A stretch of 36,425 nucleotides of DNA from Halorubrum sp. F4 (lineage in GTDB: Archaea > Halobacteriota > Halobacteria > Halobacteriales > Haloferacaceae). This document shows positions 15,770 through 23,582 of the stretch, piece by piece. The DNA is taken from assembly GCF_027257195.1 (NCBI RefSeq), contig NZ_JAPDFS010000001.1, forward strand, positions 589,683-626,107, in the 5' to 3' direction. Positions within the stretch are counted from its first letter, which is position 1. Each line of letters opens with the position of its first letter. The notes beneath the pieces were generated by a model that saw nothing but the letters and a program-made list of their open reading frames with translations, searched no databases and was not told where the DNA came from. The position numbers and the translations under genes are program-made.

Positions 15770-16540
15770 ATGGCGACCGCCCCACCCGAGTACGACGGGC
15801 CCATTCAGGCCGTGGAACGAGCGATGGCGATCGTGGAGGAGATCCGCCGTCGGGACGGAGCCGGCGTGACAGAGCTCGCCGACCACTTCGGCTTCTCGAA
15901 GAGCACGGTCCACGACCACGTGACGACGTTGGTCCGGACGAACTACCTCACCCGCGATGGCGACGAGTATCACGTCGGGTTGCGCTTTCTGAGCCTCGGT
16001 GGGTACGCCAGACAGCGACGGGAACTCTACGAGCTCGCGAAAAACGAGGTCGACGACCTCGCGGAGGAAACGGGCGAATCGGCGAAGTTCGTCGTCGAGA
16101 ACGACGGACGTGGGATCTACCTGTACCAGTCGCTCGGCGGCGACGCGGTTCGGACGGACTCGCACGTCGGAACGCGCGTCTACCTCCACGCGAACGGCGT
16201 CGGCAAGGCGATCCTCGCGAACCTTCCGGAGGAGCGTATCGAGCGGATACTCGACCGACACGGGATGCCCGGCTGGACGGAACACACGATCACCGACCGG
16301 GACGAACTGTACGAGGAGCTCCAGGATATCCGTGACCGCGGCGTCGCCTTCGACAACGAGGAACGCATTCGGGGCCTCCGGTGCGTCGCCGCGCCGGTGA
16401 CCCGCGACGGGGAGGTGCTCGGGGCCATCAGCGTCTCGGGCCCGACGAAGCGGTTCAACGACCAGGCGTTCCTGGACCGAATGGCGGAACTCGTCCGGAG
16501 CACCGCGAGAGTGATCGAGATCAACGCCAAGTACACGTAG
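15770..16540 (+). CDS. IclR-family transcriptional regulator
   Basis: A 256-residue regulator with an N-terminal winged helix (about 14-72; recognition region GFSKSTVHDHVTTL near 41-54) and a C-terminal IclR effector domain (about 80-250) containing GVGKAILANLP and the closing segment that starts GLRCVAAPV. In haloarchaea the IclR protein XacR controls pentose degradation, and IclR proteins commonly sit in sugar-acid clusters. It is the only regulator in the catabolic island and lies next to the aldolase and dehydratase genes, so I infer that it controls some or all of the divergent promoters here, with a sugar acid or 2-keto-3-deoxy acid as ligand. Leaderless start. Confidence 0.9.
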   Translation: MATAPPEYDGPIQAVERAMAIVEEIRRRDGAGVTELADHFGFSKSTVHDHVTTLVRTNYLTRDGDEYHVGLRFLSLGGYARQRRELYELAKNEVDDLAEETGESAKFVVENDGRGIYLYQSLGGDAVRTDSHVGTRVYLHANGVGKAILANLPEERIERILDRHGMPGWTEHTITDRDELYEELQDIRDRGVAFDNEERIRGLRCVAAPVTRDGEVLGAISVSGPTKRFNDQAFLDRMAELVRSTARVIEINAKYT

Positions 16541-16886
16541 CGCCCGCGCGGTCGGTGTCCGTTCCGTACAGCGGAACGAAACCGTCTCGATCGGACTCGG
16601 GTCGGATGAACCTCGAGAGCCCTCGTTGCCGTCCGTCCTCGAGCGTTCCGTCCTCCGGGGCCGATCACGGCGTTTCCGTTCGCTCCTTGACTTTACAACT
16701 GTAGTAGTGTAATCCAAGGCGGCGGGGTGGAAGTGAGCAGACGGGAGCCTCGATCGTCACGGCACGTTCCTTCATCGCCTCGCTACGATGACTGACGGCG
16801 TTCCGTTGTGAGGAACACCCGCTTCGACGCTTTCGGATCCCGTCGAAGGGAGGTAGCCGTCGGTCGGTTCGCCGAACGGACGACCG
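16541..16886. other. Gene-free stretch between convergent regulator and aldolase genes
   Basis: I see no gene. A 6-bp hairpin, GTTCCG (16561-16566) with CGGAAC (16572-16577) and loop TACAG, lies 21 bp past the regulator's stop and could be a transcript end or a binding site. An imperfect dyad TTACA...TGTAA lies at 16693-16712 in a locally AT-rich spot. The rest is featureless. Confidence 0.55.
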
Positions 16887-17825
16887 CTACCCGAGGAGTC
16901 GGTCGATGTCCTCGTCAAGTCGCTCGTAGAGCTCCTCGGCGCGTCGCTCGTTCTCCGCCGAGAGCGGTTCGATCGGTTCACGGACGGTTCCGCCGTGGAG
17001 GCCGGCACAGTCGAGCCCCTTCTTCACCGCCGGGACGCTGATGGCCGCCGGGATCCGGTTGTGCTCGCCGGTCCGTCCGCGGAAGTTCTGATAGGGGAGA
17101 CAGACGTCCCGCAGTTCCCGGGCGCGTTCCCAGTCTCCCGCCGACAGCGCGTCGAAGAGGGCGAGTCCGACCTCGGGGCGGAAGTTGCTCACGCCGGCGG
17201 AGAAGCCCTCGACCCCTTCGGCCCAGAAGGCGACCGCGAACGGCTCGGCGAGTCCGTCGACCCAGACGACGTCATCGTCCCCGGCGGCGATCCCGGCACC
17301 GAGTTTGACGGGATCCTCGAGCGCGTACTTGATCCCGACGATGGACTCGAGACGGGTGAGGTCCCCGAGGTACTCGACGGATGGGTCGAAGCCCTTGACG
17401 TACGGAACCAGGGGACGGTCGGTCGCGTCGCCGAGCTTTCGGTAGTACGTCAACAGCCCTCGCTCGTGGACGTAGGTGTGGTCCGGCGGCATGACCATCA
17501 TCGCGTCCACGCCGACGTCCGCGTACTCCCGAGCGAGCGCCCTCGCGTCCGCCGTGCTCCCGCCGACGCCGGCCAGCACGCAGGCGTCGTCCGGGAGCGT
17601 CTCGACCGCGGTCTCGGCGGACGCGACGCGTTCACGTCCGGAGAGCGAGTGATACTCGCTGATGTTCGCGGTCGCGAGGAAGGTTCGGATACCGTCCGCG
17701 TAGAGCGATTCGGCGTTCGCCGCGAGCTCGTCGTGATCGATGTCGAGGTCGTCGTCGAACGGCGTCAGGAGTCCGGCGGCGACTCCGCGAAGCCGCTCGG
17801 CGACCTCGTCGCTAGTGAGTGGCAC
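16887..17825 (-). CDS. DapA/2-keto-3-deoxygluconate aldolase-family lyase
   Basis: A 312-residue class I (Schiff-base) aldolase or dehydratase of the dihydrodipicolinate synthase superfamily. Landmarks are TPF (21-23), a family Tyr142 (VPYVKG) and the Schiff-base Lys166 in GIKYALED. The usual substrate-carboxylate loop GTTGE is replaced by ATANISEYHSL (51-61), so this is not DapA itself. Relatives cleave 2-keto-3-deoxy sugar acids to pyruvate and an aldehyde, or dehydrate 5-keto-4-deoxyglucarate. As the only aldolase-type gene in the island, it is the likely end step after the dehydratases. The start is GTG at 17825, about 27 bp from a TATA-like box on the minus strand (GTTTATG, 17850-17856). 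Confidence 0.85.
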   Translation of the reverse strand: MPLTSDEVAERLRGVAAGLLTPFDDDLDIDHDELAANAESLYADGIRTFLATANISEYHSLSGRERVASAETAVETLPDDACVLAGVGGSTADARALAREYADVGVDAMMVMPPDHTYVHERGLLTYYRKLGDATDRPLVPYVKGFDPSVEYLGDLTRLESIVGIKYALEDPVKLGAGIAAGDDDVVWVDGLAEPFAVAFWAEGVEGFSAGVSNFRPEVGLALFDALSAGDWERARELRDVCLPYQNFRGRTGEHNRIPAAISVPAVKKGLDCAGLHGGTVREPIEPLSAENERRAEELYERLDEDIDRLLG

Positions 17826-17946
17826 ACGTTCTCAAGCACGCCGGTAACTCATAAACCCACCGGGTCCCGTGGTCGCTCGGTCGCCCGATCGAGGCGACCT
17901 TCGCCGCATACCTACCTATTTATGTAACGACGTGCATCCGTCGGGT
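17826..17946. promoter_or_regulatory. Divergent promoter region, aldolase / glyoxalase-fold gene
   Basis: TATA-like boxes lie at 17850-17856 (leftward) and 17915-17924 (rightward). Centred between them is an inverted repeat GGTCGCC (17879-17885) and GGCGACC (17893-17899) with a 7-bp centre CGATCGA, a good candidate operator for a dimeric regulator. Confidence 0.6.
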
Positions 17947-18348
17947 ATGGACGTGCTCCACGCGGCGATGTGGGTCGAAGACGTCGAATCGGCTGAAGCG
18001 TTTTACACCGAAGGCCTCGGACTCCACCGAACCCGCGAGTTCGAAAGCGACGACGGGGCGACGAACCGCTTCGTCGGCGGGAAGAGCGATACCGAGATCC
18101 AGTTCAAGTACTACGCCGACGGCGAGGATCCCGATGGCGACGGCAACGCCGGCGGCGACCAATCGAGCGGGTTCGACCACGTCGCGGTCGCCGTCGACGA
18201 CATCGAGGAATCGATCGCGACGCTCACCGAGGAGTTCGACAGCGAACTCCTCAAGGGTCCGAAGCACCTGGAGGACAAGGACATCCGGATCGCGTTCGTC
18301 ACCGATCCCGAGGGATACACCGTCGAACTGATCGAGCAGATCGAGTAG
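17947..18348 (+). CDS. VOC-superfamily (glyoxalase I-like) protein
   Basis: A 133-residue vicinal-oxygen-chelate protein with two beta-alpha-beta-beta-beta modules. Putative metal ligands are His5 (LHAAMWV), Glu50 (TEIQFKYY), His78 (FDHVAV) and Glu127 (YTVELIE), the HEHE set of glyoxalase I. A glycine/aspartate-rich loop (59-75) is inserted between the modules. Glyoxalase I detoxifies methylglyoxal as a thiol adduct; haloarchaea use gamma-glutamylcysteine rather than glutathione, so the thiol would differ. Aldolase action on keto-deoxy acids yields reactive aldehydes, which would explain the position. It could also be a dioxygenase or epimerase. The ATG at 17947 is leaderless; the open frame reaches back to 17869 without support. 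Confidence 0.8.
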   Translation: MDVLHAAMWVEDVESAEAFYTEGLGLHRTREFESDDGATNRFVGGKSDTEIQFKYYADGEDPDGDGNAGGDQSSGFDHVAVAVDDIEESIATLTEEFDSELLKGPKHLEDKDIRIAFVTDPEGYTVELIEQIE

Positions 18349-18423
18349 CGACGCCCGACCACCTCGGCTTCCTCGATCCGCGGGATTCGACCACCGGCTG
18401 AGCGGCGATTCCGCCCGACGATC

Positions 18424-18477
18424 GAATCCAATATATAAATATCCAATATATTATTTATATCTGATATATAGTTGGAT
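18424..18477. promoter_or_regulatory. AT-rich palindromic island
   Basis: About 50 bp are almost entirely A/T in a GC-rich chromosome. The 11-mer ATCCAATATAT is directly repeated at 18426-18436 and 18441-18451. ATATAAATA (18433-18441) is inverted as TATTTATAT (18452-18460). ATCCAA (18426-18431) is inverted as TTGGAT (18472-18477). It could be a promoter for an unseen transcript, a protein-binding site or an easily melted element; no gene starts at a suitable distance. Confidence 0.55.
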
Positions 18478-18726
18478 GAGATCGGGTCTGAAGAATCACC
18501 GCTTCGCCAAGCGTCGTCCTTCGTTCATCCCGATGTGCCGGGAACCGCTCGACCGATCCCCGTGGCGAACGTCGAGGACTGCCACGTCGAGAGGGTCGGA
18601 TCGGCTCCGGATCCGTGACGGCCGACCCGTCCCCGAGAGACGACGTGATGGCTCCGCTGAAATCCTCAGCGAGTGATACGGAGAGATCCGGTCGGTTCAG
18701 ATGAAGCCACGAGCGATCCGGATTAC

Positions 18727-19084
18727 GGTGGCGCGCCGATGAGCGCCCGCCAGGGCGCAAATCCGACCGCGAGGGACGCCGCGAGCGGAGCGAGCGGCGA
18801 GGCTGGGGAGGCGTGAAGTGCGGGGCTGTGTGGATGGATGGGACTCAAATGGGCAGCCGCGAGGGCGACGCTCGGCGAAGTAAGGACCGCAAGGAGTGAG
18901 CAAAGCGAACGACTGAGGACCACAGCGAGCCGCGGGAGCCGTGCGAGGGCGACCGAAGGGAGCCCTCGACTGGCGAACGGTAAAGCCGTGAGCCCTCGCG
19001 ACTGGGGCTTTGGACCGTTCACCGAAGTTATATTCACCCCGCCAGCAACGGCCCACTCTCGATCAACTGATCCGTCCTACTAGC
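18727..19084 (+). repeat. Dispersed structured repeat, copy 3 (complete, longest)
   Basis: It opens with GGTGGCGCGCC. Its first hairpin spans 18777-18799 (6-bp stem, opposed GA steps at 18783-18784 and 18792-18793, GC/GC, GGA loop). Further hairpins of the same plan are 18896-18910 (AAA loop), 18944-18968 (7-bp outer stem, GA steps, CC/GG, GAA loop) and 18972-18994 (3-bp outer stem, GA steps, ACGG/CCGT, TAAAG loop). The long-range stem pairs AGCCGCGAGGGC (18855-18866) with GCCCTCGCGACT (18992-19003), 11 of 12 paired. The last small hairpin and the long stem use overlapping bases (18992-18994), so they may be alternative folds. A tail at 19040-19084 matches copy 2. Confidence 0.85.
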
Positions 19085-19493
19085 ACTCTCGATCTACCAG
19101 CTGTTTCATCCGGTCGGAAAAACGGGAAATGACGGAGCTAACGTGATGGTACCGGGGATCGGATAGCGGTCCCGTCGTGGACGGGCGATGCTCGAGCACG
19201 GAGACGGGCGATCCCTCCGGGGACCTCGTCGAGGATGCGAGCCGACGATGCCGACGACGTGATCGGGACGGCCGGACCGGATCGAAACCGTTCGTTACCG
19301 GATGTGTATGTTCTCTTCTACTGGTAGTATTTCATAAATATATCTTTCTTTAGCATTTTAGCTCCCGATCCTCGACACGATCTTCCGGATCCGGCGCTAC
19401 CGCCACGAGGTCGCCTCGCACGGAGTCGTTCTCGCGACGTCGCCATCGACTCCCCTCGGAAACCCTTATCGGCTCGGCCGCTGCCTCTCGGAC

Positions 19494-20060
19494 ATGACGA
19501 GCGAGAAGGCGAAGATGTTGAACGGGGATCCCTACGACGCCACGGACCCCGATCTCGCGGCCGAGCGGGAGCGCGCACGGGAGCTCACGGCGCGATACAA
19601 CCGAACCGCCGCGGACGACGGCGAGACGCGGCGGGAGTTGCTCTCCGAGCTGTTCGGATCGGTCGGCGAGGACGCCGCGGTCGAGCCGCCGTTTCGCTGC
19701 GATTACGGCTACAACGTCCACGTCGGCGACGACTTCTACGCCAACTTCGACTGCGTCTTCCTCGACGTCCGCCGGATCGAGATCGGCCGGAACTGCCTGA
19801 TCGGTCCGGGGACGCACATCTACACCGCGACGCATCCGATCGACGCGGCGGACCGCGCCGAGGGCCTCGAGTCCGGCGACCCGGTGACGATCGGCGACGA
19901 CGTGTGGATCGGCGGGCAGGCGACGATCAACCCCGGCGTGTCGGTGGGAGACGGCTCCGTGATCGCCGCCGGCGCGGTCGTCGTCGAGGACGTTCCCGCA
20001 GGGGTCGTCGTGGGTGGGAATCCGGCGACGGTCGTTCGGGAACTCGACGACGAGGAGTGA
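19494..20060 (+). CDS. Maltose/galactoside O-acetyltransferase family protein
   Basis: A 188-residue left-handed beta-helix acetyltransferase of the LacA/Maa/NodL group, which moves an acetyl group from acetyl-CoA to a sugar hydroxyl. It has the N-terminal SEKAKMLNGDPYDATDPDL segment of the Maa domain, hexapeptide repeats from about residue 75, the catalytic His114 in TATHP, and the closing VVVGGNPATVVREL. Full length for the family. The start follows a TATA-like box at about 19464-19470 by 27 bp. Its end is 6 bp from that of the convergent symporter gene. The sugar acceptor is not predictable. The setting gives no clear link to the catabolic island beyond a carbohydrate theme. Confidence 0.9.
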   Translation: MTSEKAKMLNGDPYDATDPDLAAERERARELTARYNRTAADDGETRRELLSELFGSVGEDAAVEPPFRCDYGYNVHVGDDFYANFDCVFLDVRRIEIGRNCLIGPGTHIYTATHPIDAADRAEGLESGDPVTIGDDVWIGGQATINPGVSVGDGSVIAAGAVVVEDVPAGVVVGGNPATVVRELDDEE

Positions 20061-20066
20061 TCGCGC

Positions 20067-21563
20067 TCAGTCGCCCGCGACCGCGAACCGGGAGACGTCG
20101 CCGTCGGCGGTCGGCGCGGTGAGCCGCGAGACGACGACCGTGAGCGCGAGCGAGAGGAGCATCAGCCCGAGCGCCACGTCCCACCCGCCGGTGCCGGCGA
20201 CGGCGACGGTGCGCGGGAGCGCCGGGACGAACGGGAGGGCCGACGACAACACCACGAGCAGATAGACGACCTGCGGGACCGCGATCCCGACCGCCATTCC
20301 GTCTCGGGTGGTCCGGTCCCAGTAGAGCGCACAGATCACGGGGAGCGACAGCAGCGCGAATCCCGAGAAGGCGGTGTCGCCCACCTCGATCAGGGTCCCG
20401 GGCCGGAGGAGGCTCGCGAGGAACGCGAGGGTGGCGAAGACGACGACGCCGAGCCGGGCGGTCCACGCCTCCCGGCTCGCGGAGGCGTCCGGGTTGACGA
20501 ACGGGCGGTAGAGGTCCCGGGTGAAGTACGACGACCCCGAGAGCAGCATCGAATCCGACGAGGACATCATCGCGGCCATCGCGCCGGCGATCACGAGCGC
20601 GGCGAACCACGTCGGCGTGTACGCGTTCAACACGACGGGCAGCACGTTCGCACCCTCGGGCACGTCGATCGGCATCCCGGCCGCCCACGCGCCGAGCAGG
20701 AACGCGGGCAGAAAGAGGAGGAGCACGAGGACGGGCCACAGCGCGAACGACCGCTTGAGCACCGCGCTCGAGTCCGCGACGAAGAAGCGCTGGTTGATCT
20801 GCGGGAACATGGTCACGCCGAACGCGATGGTGATCGCCGTCGAGACGATGAACCCGGGCGTGTAGACCCCGCCGCCGAAGCTTCCGAACTCGGGACGGGC
20901 CGTCAGCATCGACCCCGTCGCCGCGCCGACGCCGCCCACGGCCGAGACCACCCAGGCGGCGGCGATCCAGACGATGGAGAGCATGAACAGCCCCTGGATC
21001 GTGTCGGTCCACGCGACGCCGCGCATCCCCGCGAGCGTGACGTACGCGATCATGAACGCGGTGACGAGCGCCGCCCCGCCCCAGTAGGGGACCGCACCGC
21101 CGGTCAGGCCGACCAGTGCCTCGCCCGCTCCCATCTGTTGAAGCATGACGTACGGGAACAGCCACAGGAGGCTGACGGCGGCGACGAGTCCGCGGAGGCC
21201 CCGGGAGCCGAACCGGTCGCCGAGCATCTCTCCGAGCGTGACGTAGCCGTGTCGCTCGCCGATAAGCCACTGTTTGTAGCCGACGACGTACCACAACACC
21301 GCGAACAGCACGCCGTCGAGCGTTCCCATCACGACCAGCCACTCCGGGCCGGCCGCGTACGCGAGGTTCGGGCCGCCGAAGAAGGTGAACGCCGAAAGCA
21401 GCGTGGCGAACGTCGTGAACAGCAACACCAGCGTGCCGATCGATCGGTTCGCGAGGTAGTAGTCCTCCGCGGTCGACTCCGTGACTCGGTAGGCGACGAG
21501 GCCGATCGCGAGCGCCGCGATCAGATAGCCGACGACGATGCCGAGCCCGATTCCCGCGGTCAT
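20067..21563 (-). CDS. Sodium:solute symporter (SSS) family protein
   Basis: A 498-residue permease with about 13 hydrophobic segments, of the SSS family that couples uptake of sugars, amino acids or organic acids to sodium. Family features include AEDYYLANRSIG near 32-43, the segment beginning TDTIQGLFML, and SSSDSMLLSGSSYFTRDLYRP, which matches the Na-binding region and following loop. The solute cannot be named. The start codon overlaps the stop of the small membrane-protein gene upstream (shared ATGA, 21560-21563), so the two are translated from one transcript and probably form one transporter. Confidence 0.9.
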   Translation of the reverse strand: MTAGIGLGIVVGYLIAALAIGLVAYRVTESTAEDYYLANRSIGTLVLLFTTFATLLSAFTFFGGPNLAYAAGPEWLVVMGTLDGVLFAVLWYVVGYKQWLIGERHGYVTLGEMLGDRFGSRGLRGLVAAVSLLWLFPYVMLQQMGAGEALVGLTGGAVPYWGGAALVTAFMIAYVTLAGMRGVAWTDTIQGLFMLSIVWIAAAWVVSAVGGVGAATGSMLTARPEFGSFGGGVYTPGFIVSTAITIAFGVTMFPQINQRFFVADSSAVLKRSFALWPVLVLLLFLPAFLLGAWAAGMPIDVPEGANVLPVVLNAYTPTWFAALVIAGAMAAMMSSSDSMLLSGSSYFTRDLYRPFVNPDASASREAWTARLGVVVFATLAFLASLLRPGTLIEVGDTAFSGFALLSLPVICALYWDRTTRDGMAVGIAVPQVVYLLVVLSSALPFVPALPRTVAVAGTGGWDVALGLMLLSLALTVVVSRLTAPTADGDVSRFAVAGD

Positions 21564-21841
21564 CGGGGCTCACCCCCGTCGGTCGCGGCGTCGGGTCCGT
21601 CGTCCCGTTTCCCGTCGTTTCCTTTCTCGGCATCGAGCCCCATTCCACGTTCCCACGCGCCGCTCCGAACGAACGCCCGAAACGCGAGCGCACAGAGCCC
21701 GAGCCAGCCGACGTGCCACCAGATCCACACCGGCAGCCCGACGACGACGCGATCCACCCCCCACAGCGGCCACGGGATCGCGAACGCGACGAGAACGGCG
21801 AACGTCGGTACCCACACGAGATCTCTCGAACGTCTCACCAC
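21560..21841 (-). CDS. Small membrane protein, DUF3311-like, paired with the SSS symporter
   Basis: A 93-residue protein with two membrane segments (about 8-26 and 34-56) and an acidic, charged C-terminal tail of about 30 residues. DUF3311-type proteins are frequently encoded just before SSS symporters and overlap them, as here; assignment is from size, topology and context. It starts with two consecutive GTG codons (21841 and 21838); a TATA-like box on the minus strand (about 21866-21874) favours the first. It probably helps assembly or function of the symporter. Confidence 0.75.
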   Translation of the reverse strand: MVRRSRDLVWVPTFAVLVAFAIPWPLWGVDRVVVGLPVWIWWHVGWLGLCALAFRAFVRSGAWERGMGLDAEKGNDGKRDDGPDAATDGGEPR

Positions 21842-22061
21842 TTGGGAATATCATGGGGTCGAACCGACTAAACGCTGTTCCTTGGGCGCCGAGACGGTCA
21901 CGGAACGACCACCGGACGACCGCGAATCCTCGCGATCGAGATCGTTCGGCGCTCGACGACGCTCGGCGAGGGTCCGTGGGTCGACAGGTATTTTTCCGGA
22001 CCGATCCTATCCGAAACGGGACGACGACTCGTCGTCCGTTCACATCACCATCACTCATCAC

Positions 22062-23534
22062 ATGAACGACACAGCCAAATACCTGATCCGGGCCACCATC
22101 GCGGCCGACGGCGTCGTCGAGCGAAGCGACGTCGTCGGCGCGGTGTTCGGACAGACGGAGGGGCTCCTCGGCGACGAGCTCGACTTGCGCGACCTCCAGG
22201 AGTCCTCGAAGGTGGGCCGGATCGACGTGGAGATACGGTCGGAGAACGGCCAGTCATTCGGCGAGGTGACCGTCGCCTCGAGCCTCGACAAGGTCGAGAC
22301 CGCGATCCTCGCGGCCTCGCTGGAGACGATAGACCGGATCGGTCCCTGTGGGGCCGCCGTGGAGGTGACGAGCATCGAGGACGTGCGCGCGGCCAAACGC
22401 CGCGAGGTCGTCGAACGCGCCAAGGAGCTCGTCGCGAGCGGGTTCGAGGAGACGAGCCTCGGCAGCGACGACGTGTTGGAGGAGGTCCGCGACGCCGCCC
22501 GCGTGGAGGGGATCGTCGACTACGAGGGGCTCCCTGCCGGGCCGCGGGTCGGTGACTCCGACGCCGTGATCGTCGTCGAGGGTCGTGCGGACGTCTCGAC
22601 GCTGCTCGAGTGCGGGATCAAGAACGCGGTCGCCGTCGAGGGGACGAACGTTCCCGACGCCGTCGCGGAACTGACCCAGTCGCGGACGGTCACCGCGTTC
22701 CTCGACGGCGACCGTGGCGGCGAACTCATCCTCCGCGAGCTCGCGCAGGTCGGCGACGTCGATTACGTCGCGTTCGCGCCGCCCGGCGAGTCCGTCGAGG
22801 ACCTCGACCGCGGCGCCGTCTTCGAGGCGCTCCGCGGGAAGGTCCCCTACGAGACGCTCGCCGACGCGCCGAACCTCCGGGAGGCGGCCGGAAGCGACCC
22901 GAGGCCCGACGACGAGGGACGAACCGACGCCGATGACGGGGGACGTACCGACGACGGGAAGGGAGCCGCCGACAGCGATTCCGTTCCCGAGACCGCCGCC
23001 GGCGCGTCCCGGTCCGATGCGTCGATCGTGACCTCCGACCCGACCGAGGTCGACGGAGCGAGCGAGACTCGGGAGCCCGAACGCGACGCGGATCCGAACG
23101 CATCGACCGTCGACGACGGTTCCGACGCCGACAACGAGGCTGCCGCCGACAACGACGATGACACCGCCGACAACGACGACAATACCGCCGGCGACGACGG
23201 CGCTACCGACCCGGCTCCCTCCGACGACGAGCCCCGGTCGCTCGAGGAGCACGTCCAGGAGGTCGTCGATCGCGAGAGCGGGCTCGCGAGGCTGCTCGAC
23301 GACGACCTCGGGATCCTCGAGGAGGTCCAAGTCGACGACGCGTTCGCCGCGGTCGAGGGGGCGTCCGACCCTCCTCACGCGGTCGTCGTCGACGGCCTGA
23401 TCGATCAACGGCTGCTCGACGTCGCCGCCCAGCGCGGGGTGAGCCGGCTGTTCGGCCGCGAACTCGGCGACTTCGTCAAACGGCCGATCGGCACTCGGGT
23501 CTCGACCGTCGGAGATCTTCCGATCGAGGCGTAA
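22062..23534 (+). CDS. dnaG: DNA primase DnaG (archaeal type)
   Basis: A 490-residue archaeal DnaG homologue. A TOPRIM domain spans about 165-250 with Glu173 (VVEGRADV) and the Asp215/Asp217 pair (FLDGDRGG). The N-terminal part starts with NDTAKYLIRATI, as in other archaeal DnaG. A low-complexity acidic linker (about 280-395, rich in D, N, A, T) separates it from a conserved C-terminal domain that starts near LEEHVQEVVDRESGLARLLDD. Archaeal DnaG is associated with the exosome and RNA degradation as well as with primase activity. The frame stays open far upstream (to 21138), but that part is antisense to the symporter gene. A TATA-like GTATTTTTCC at about 21987-21996 would give a leader of roughly 45 nt. 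Confidence 0.95.
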   Translation: MNDTAKYLIRATIAADGVVERSDVVGAVFGQTEGLLGDELDLRDLQESSKVGRIDVEIRSENGQSFGEVTVASSLDKVETAILAASLETIDRIGPCGAAVEVTSIEDVRAAKRREVVERAKELVASGFEETSLGSDDVLEEVRDAARVEGIVDYEGLPAGPRVGDSDAVIVVEGRADVSTLLECGIKNAVAVEGTNVPDAVAELTQSRTVTAFLDGDRGGELILRELAQVGDVDYVAFAPPGESVEDLDRGAVFEALRGKVPYETLADAPNLREAAGSDPRPDDEGRTDADDGGRTDDGKGAADSDSVPETAAGASRSDASIVTSDPTEVDGASETREPERDADPNASTVDDGSDADNEAAADNDDDTADNDDNTAGDDGATDPAPSDDEPRSLEEHVQEVVDRESGLARLLDDDLGILEEVQVDDAFAAVEGASDPPHAVVVDGLIDQRLLDVAAQRGVSRLFGRELGDFVKRPIGTRVSTVGDLPIEA

Positions 23535-23582
23535 GCGGGTCGCCGGAGCGAACCGGACGATGCGGGAGGTTCGCCCGACGGC

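Larger units (their letters stand above)
18349..19493. other. 1.1-kb gene-free region with AT-rich island and repeat copy 3
   Basis: I see no convincing gene here. The region holds a near-pure AT island (18424-18475), repeat copy 3 (18727-19084), a second AT-rich stretch (about 19309-19372) and the promoter of the acetyltransferase (CCTTATC, about 19464-19470). Open frames at 18476-18676 (plus) and 18455-18760 (minus) are arginine-rich and unlike haloarchaeal proteins. The base composition at 18424-18475 and 19309-19372 differs sharply from the surroundings, which may mark an old insertion. Confidence 0.6.

Noticed and set aside
18476..18676. 66-residue frame after the AT island
   Set aside because: Very basic, no haloarchaeal acidity, no box at the right distance; kept as non-coding.
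21138..23534. 798-residue frame containing dnaG
   Set aside because: The part before 22062 runs antisense to the symporter and DUF3311-like genes and is arginine-rich; dnaG starts at the conserved MNDTAKYLIRATI.
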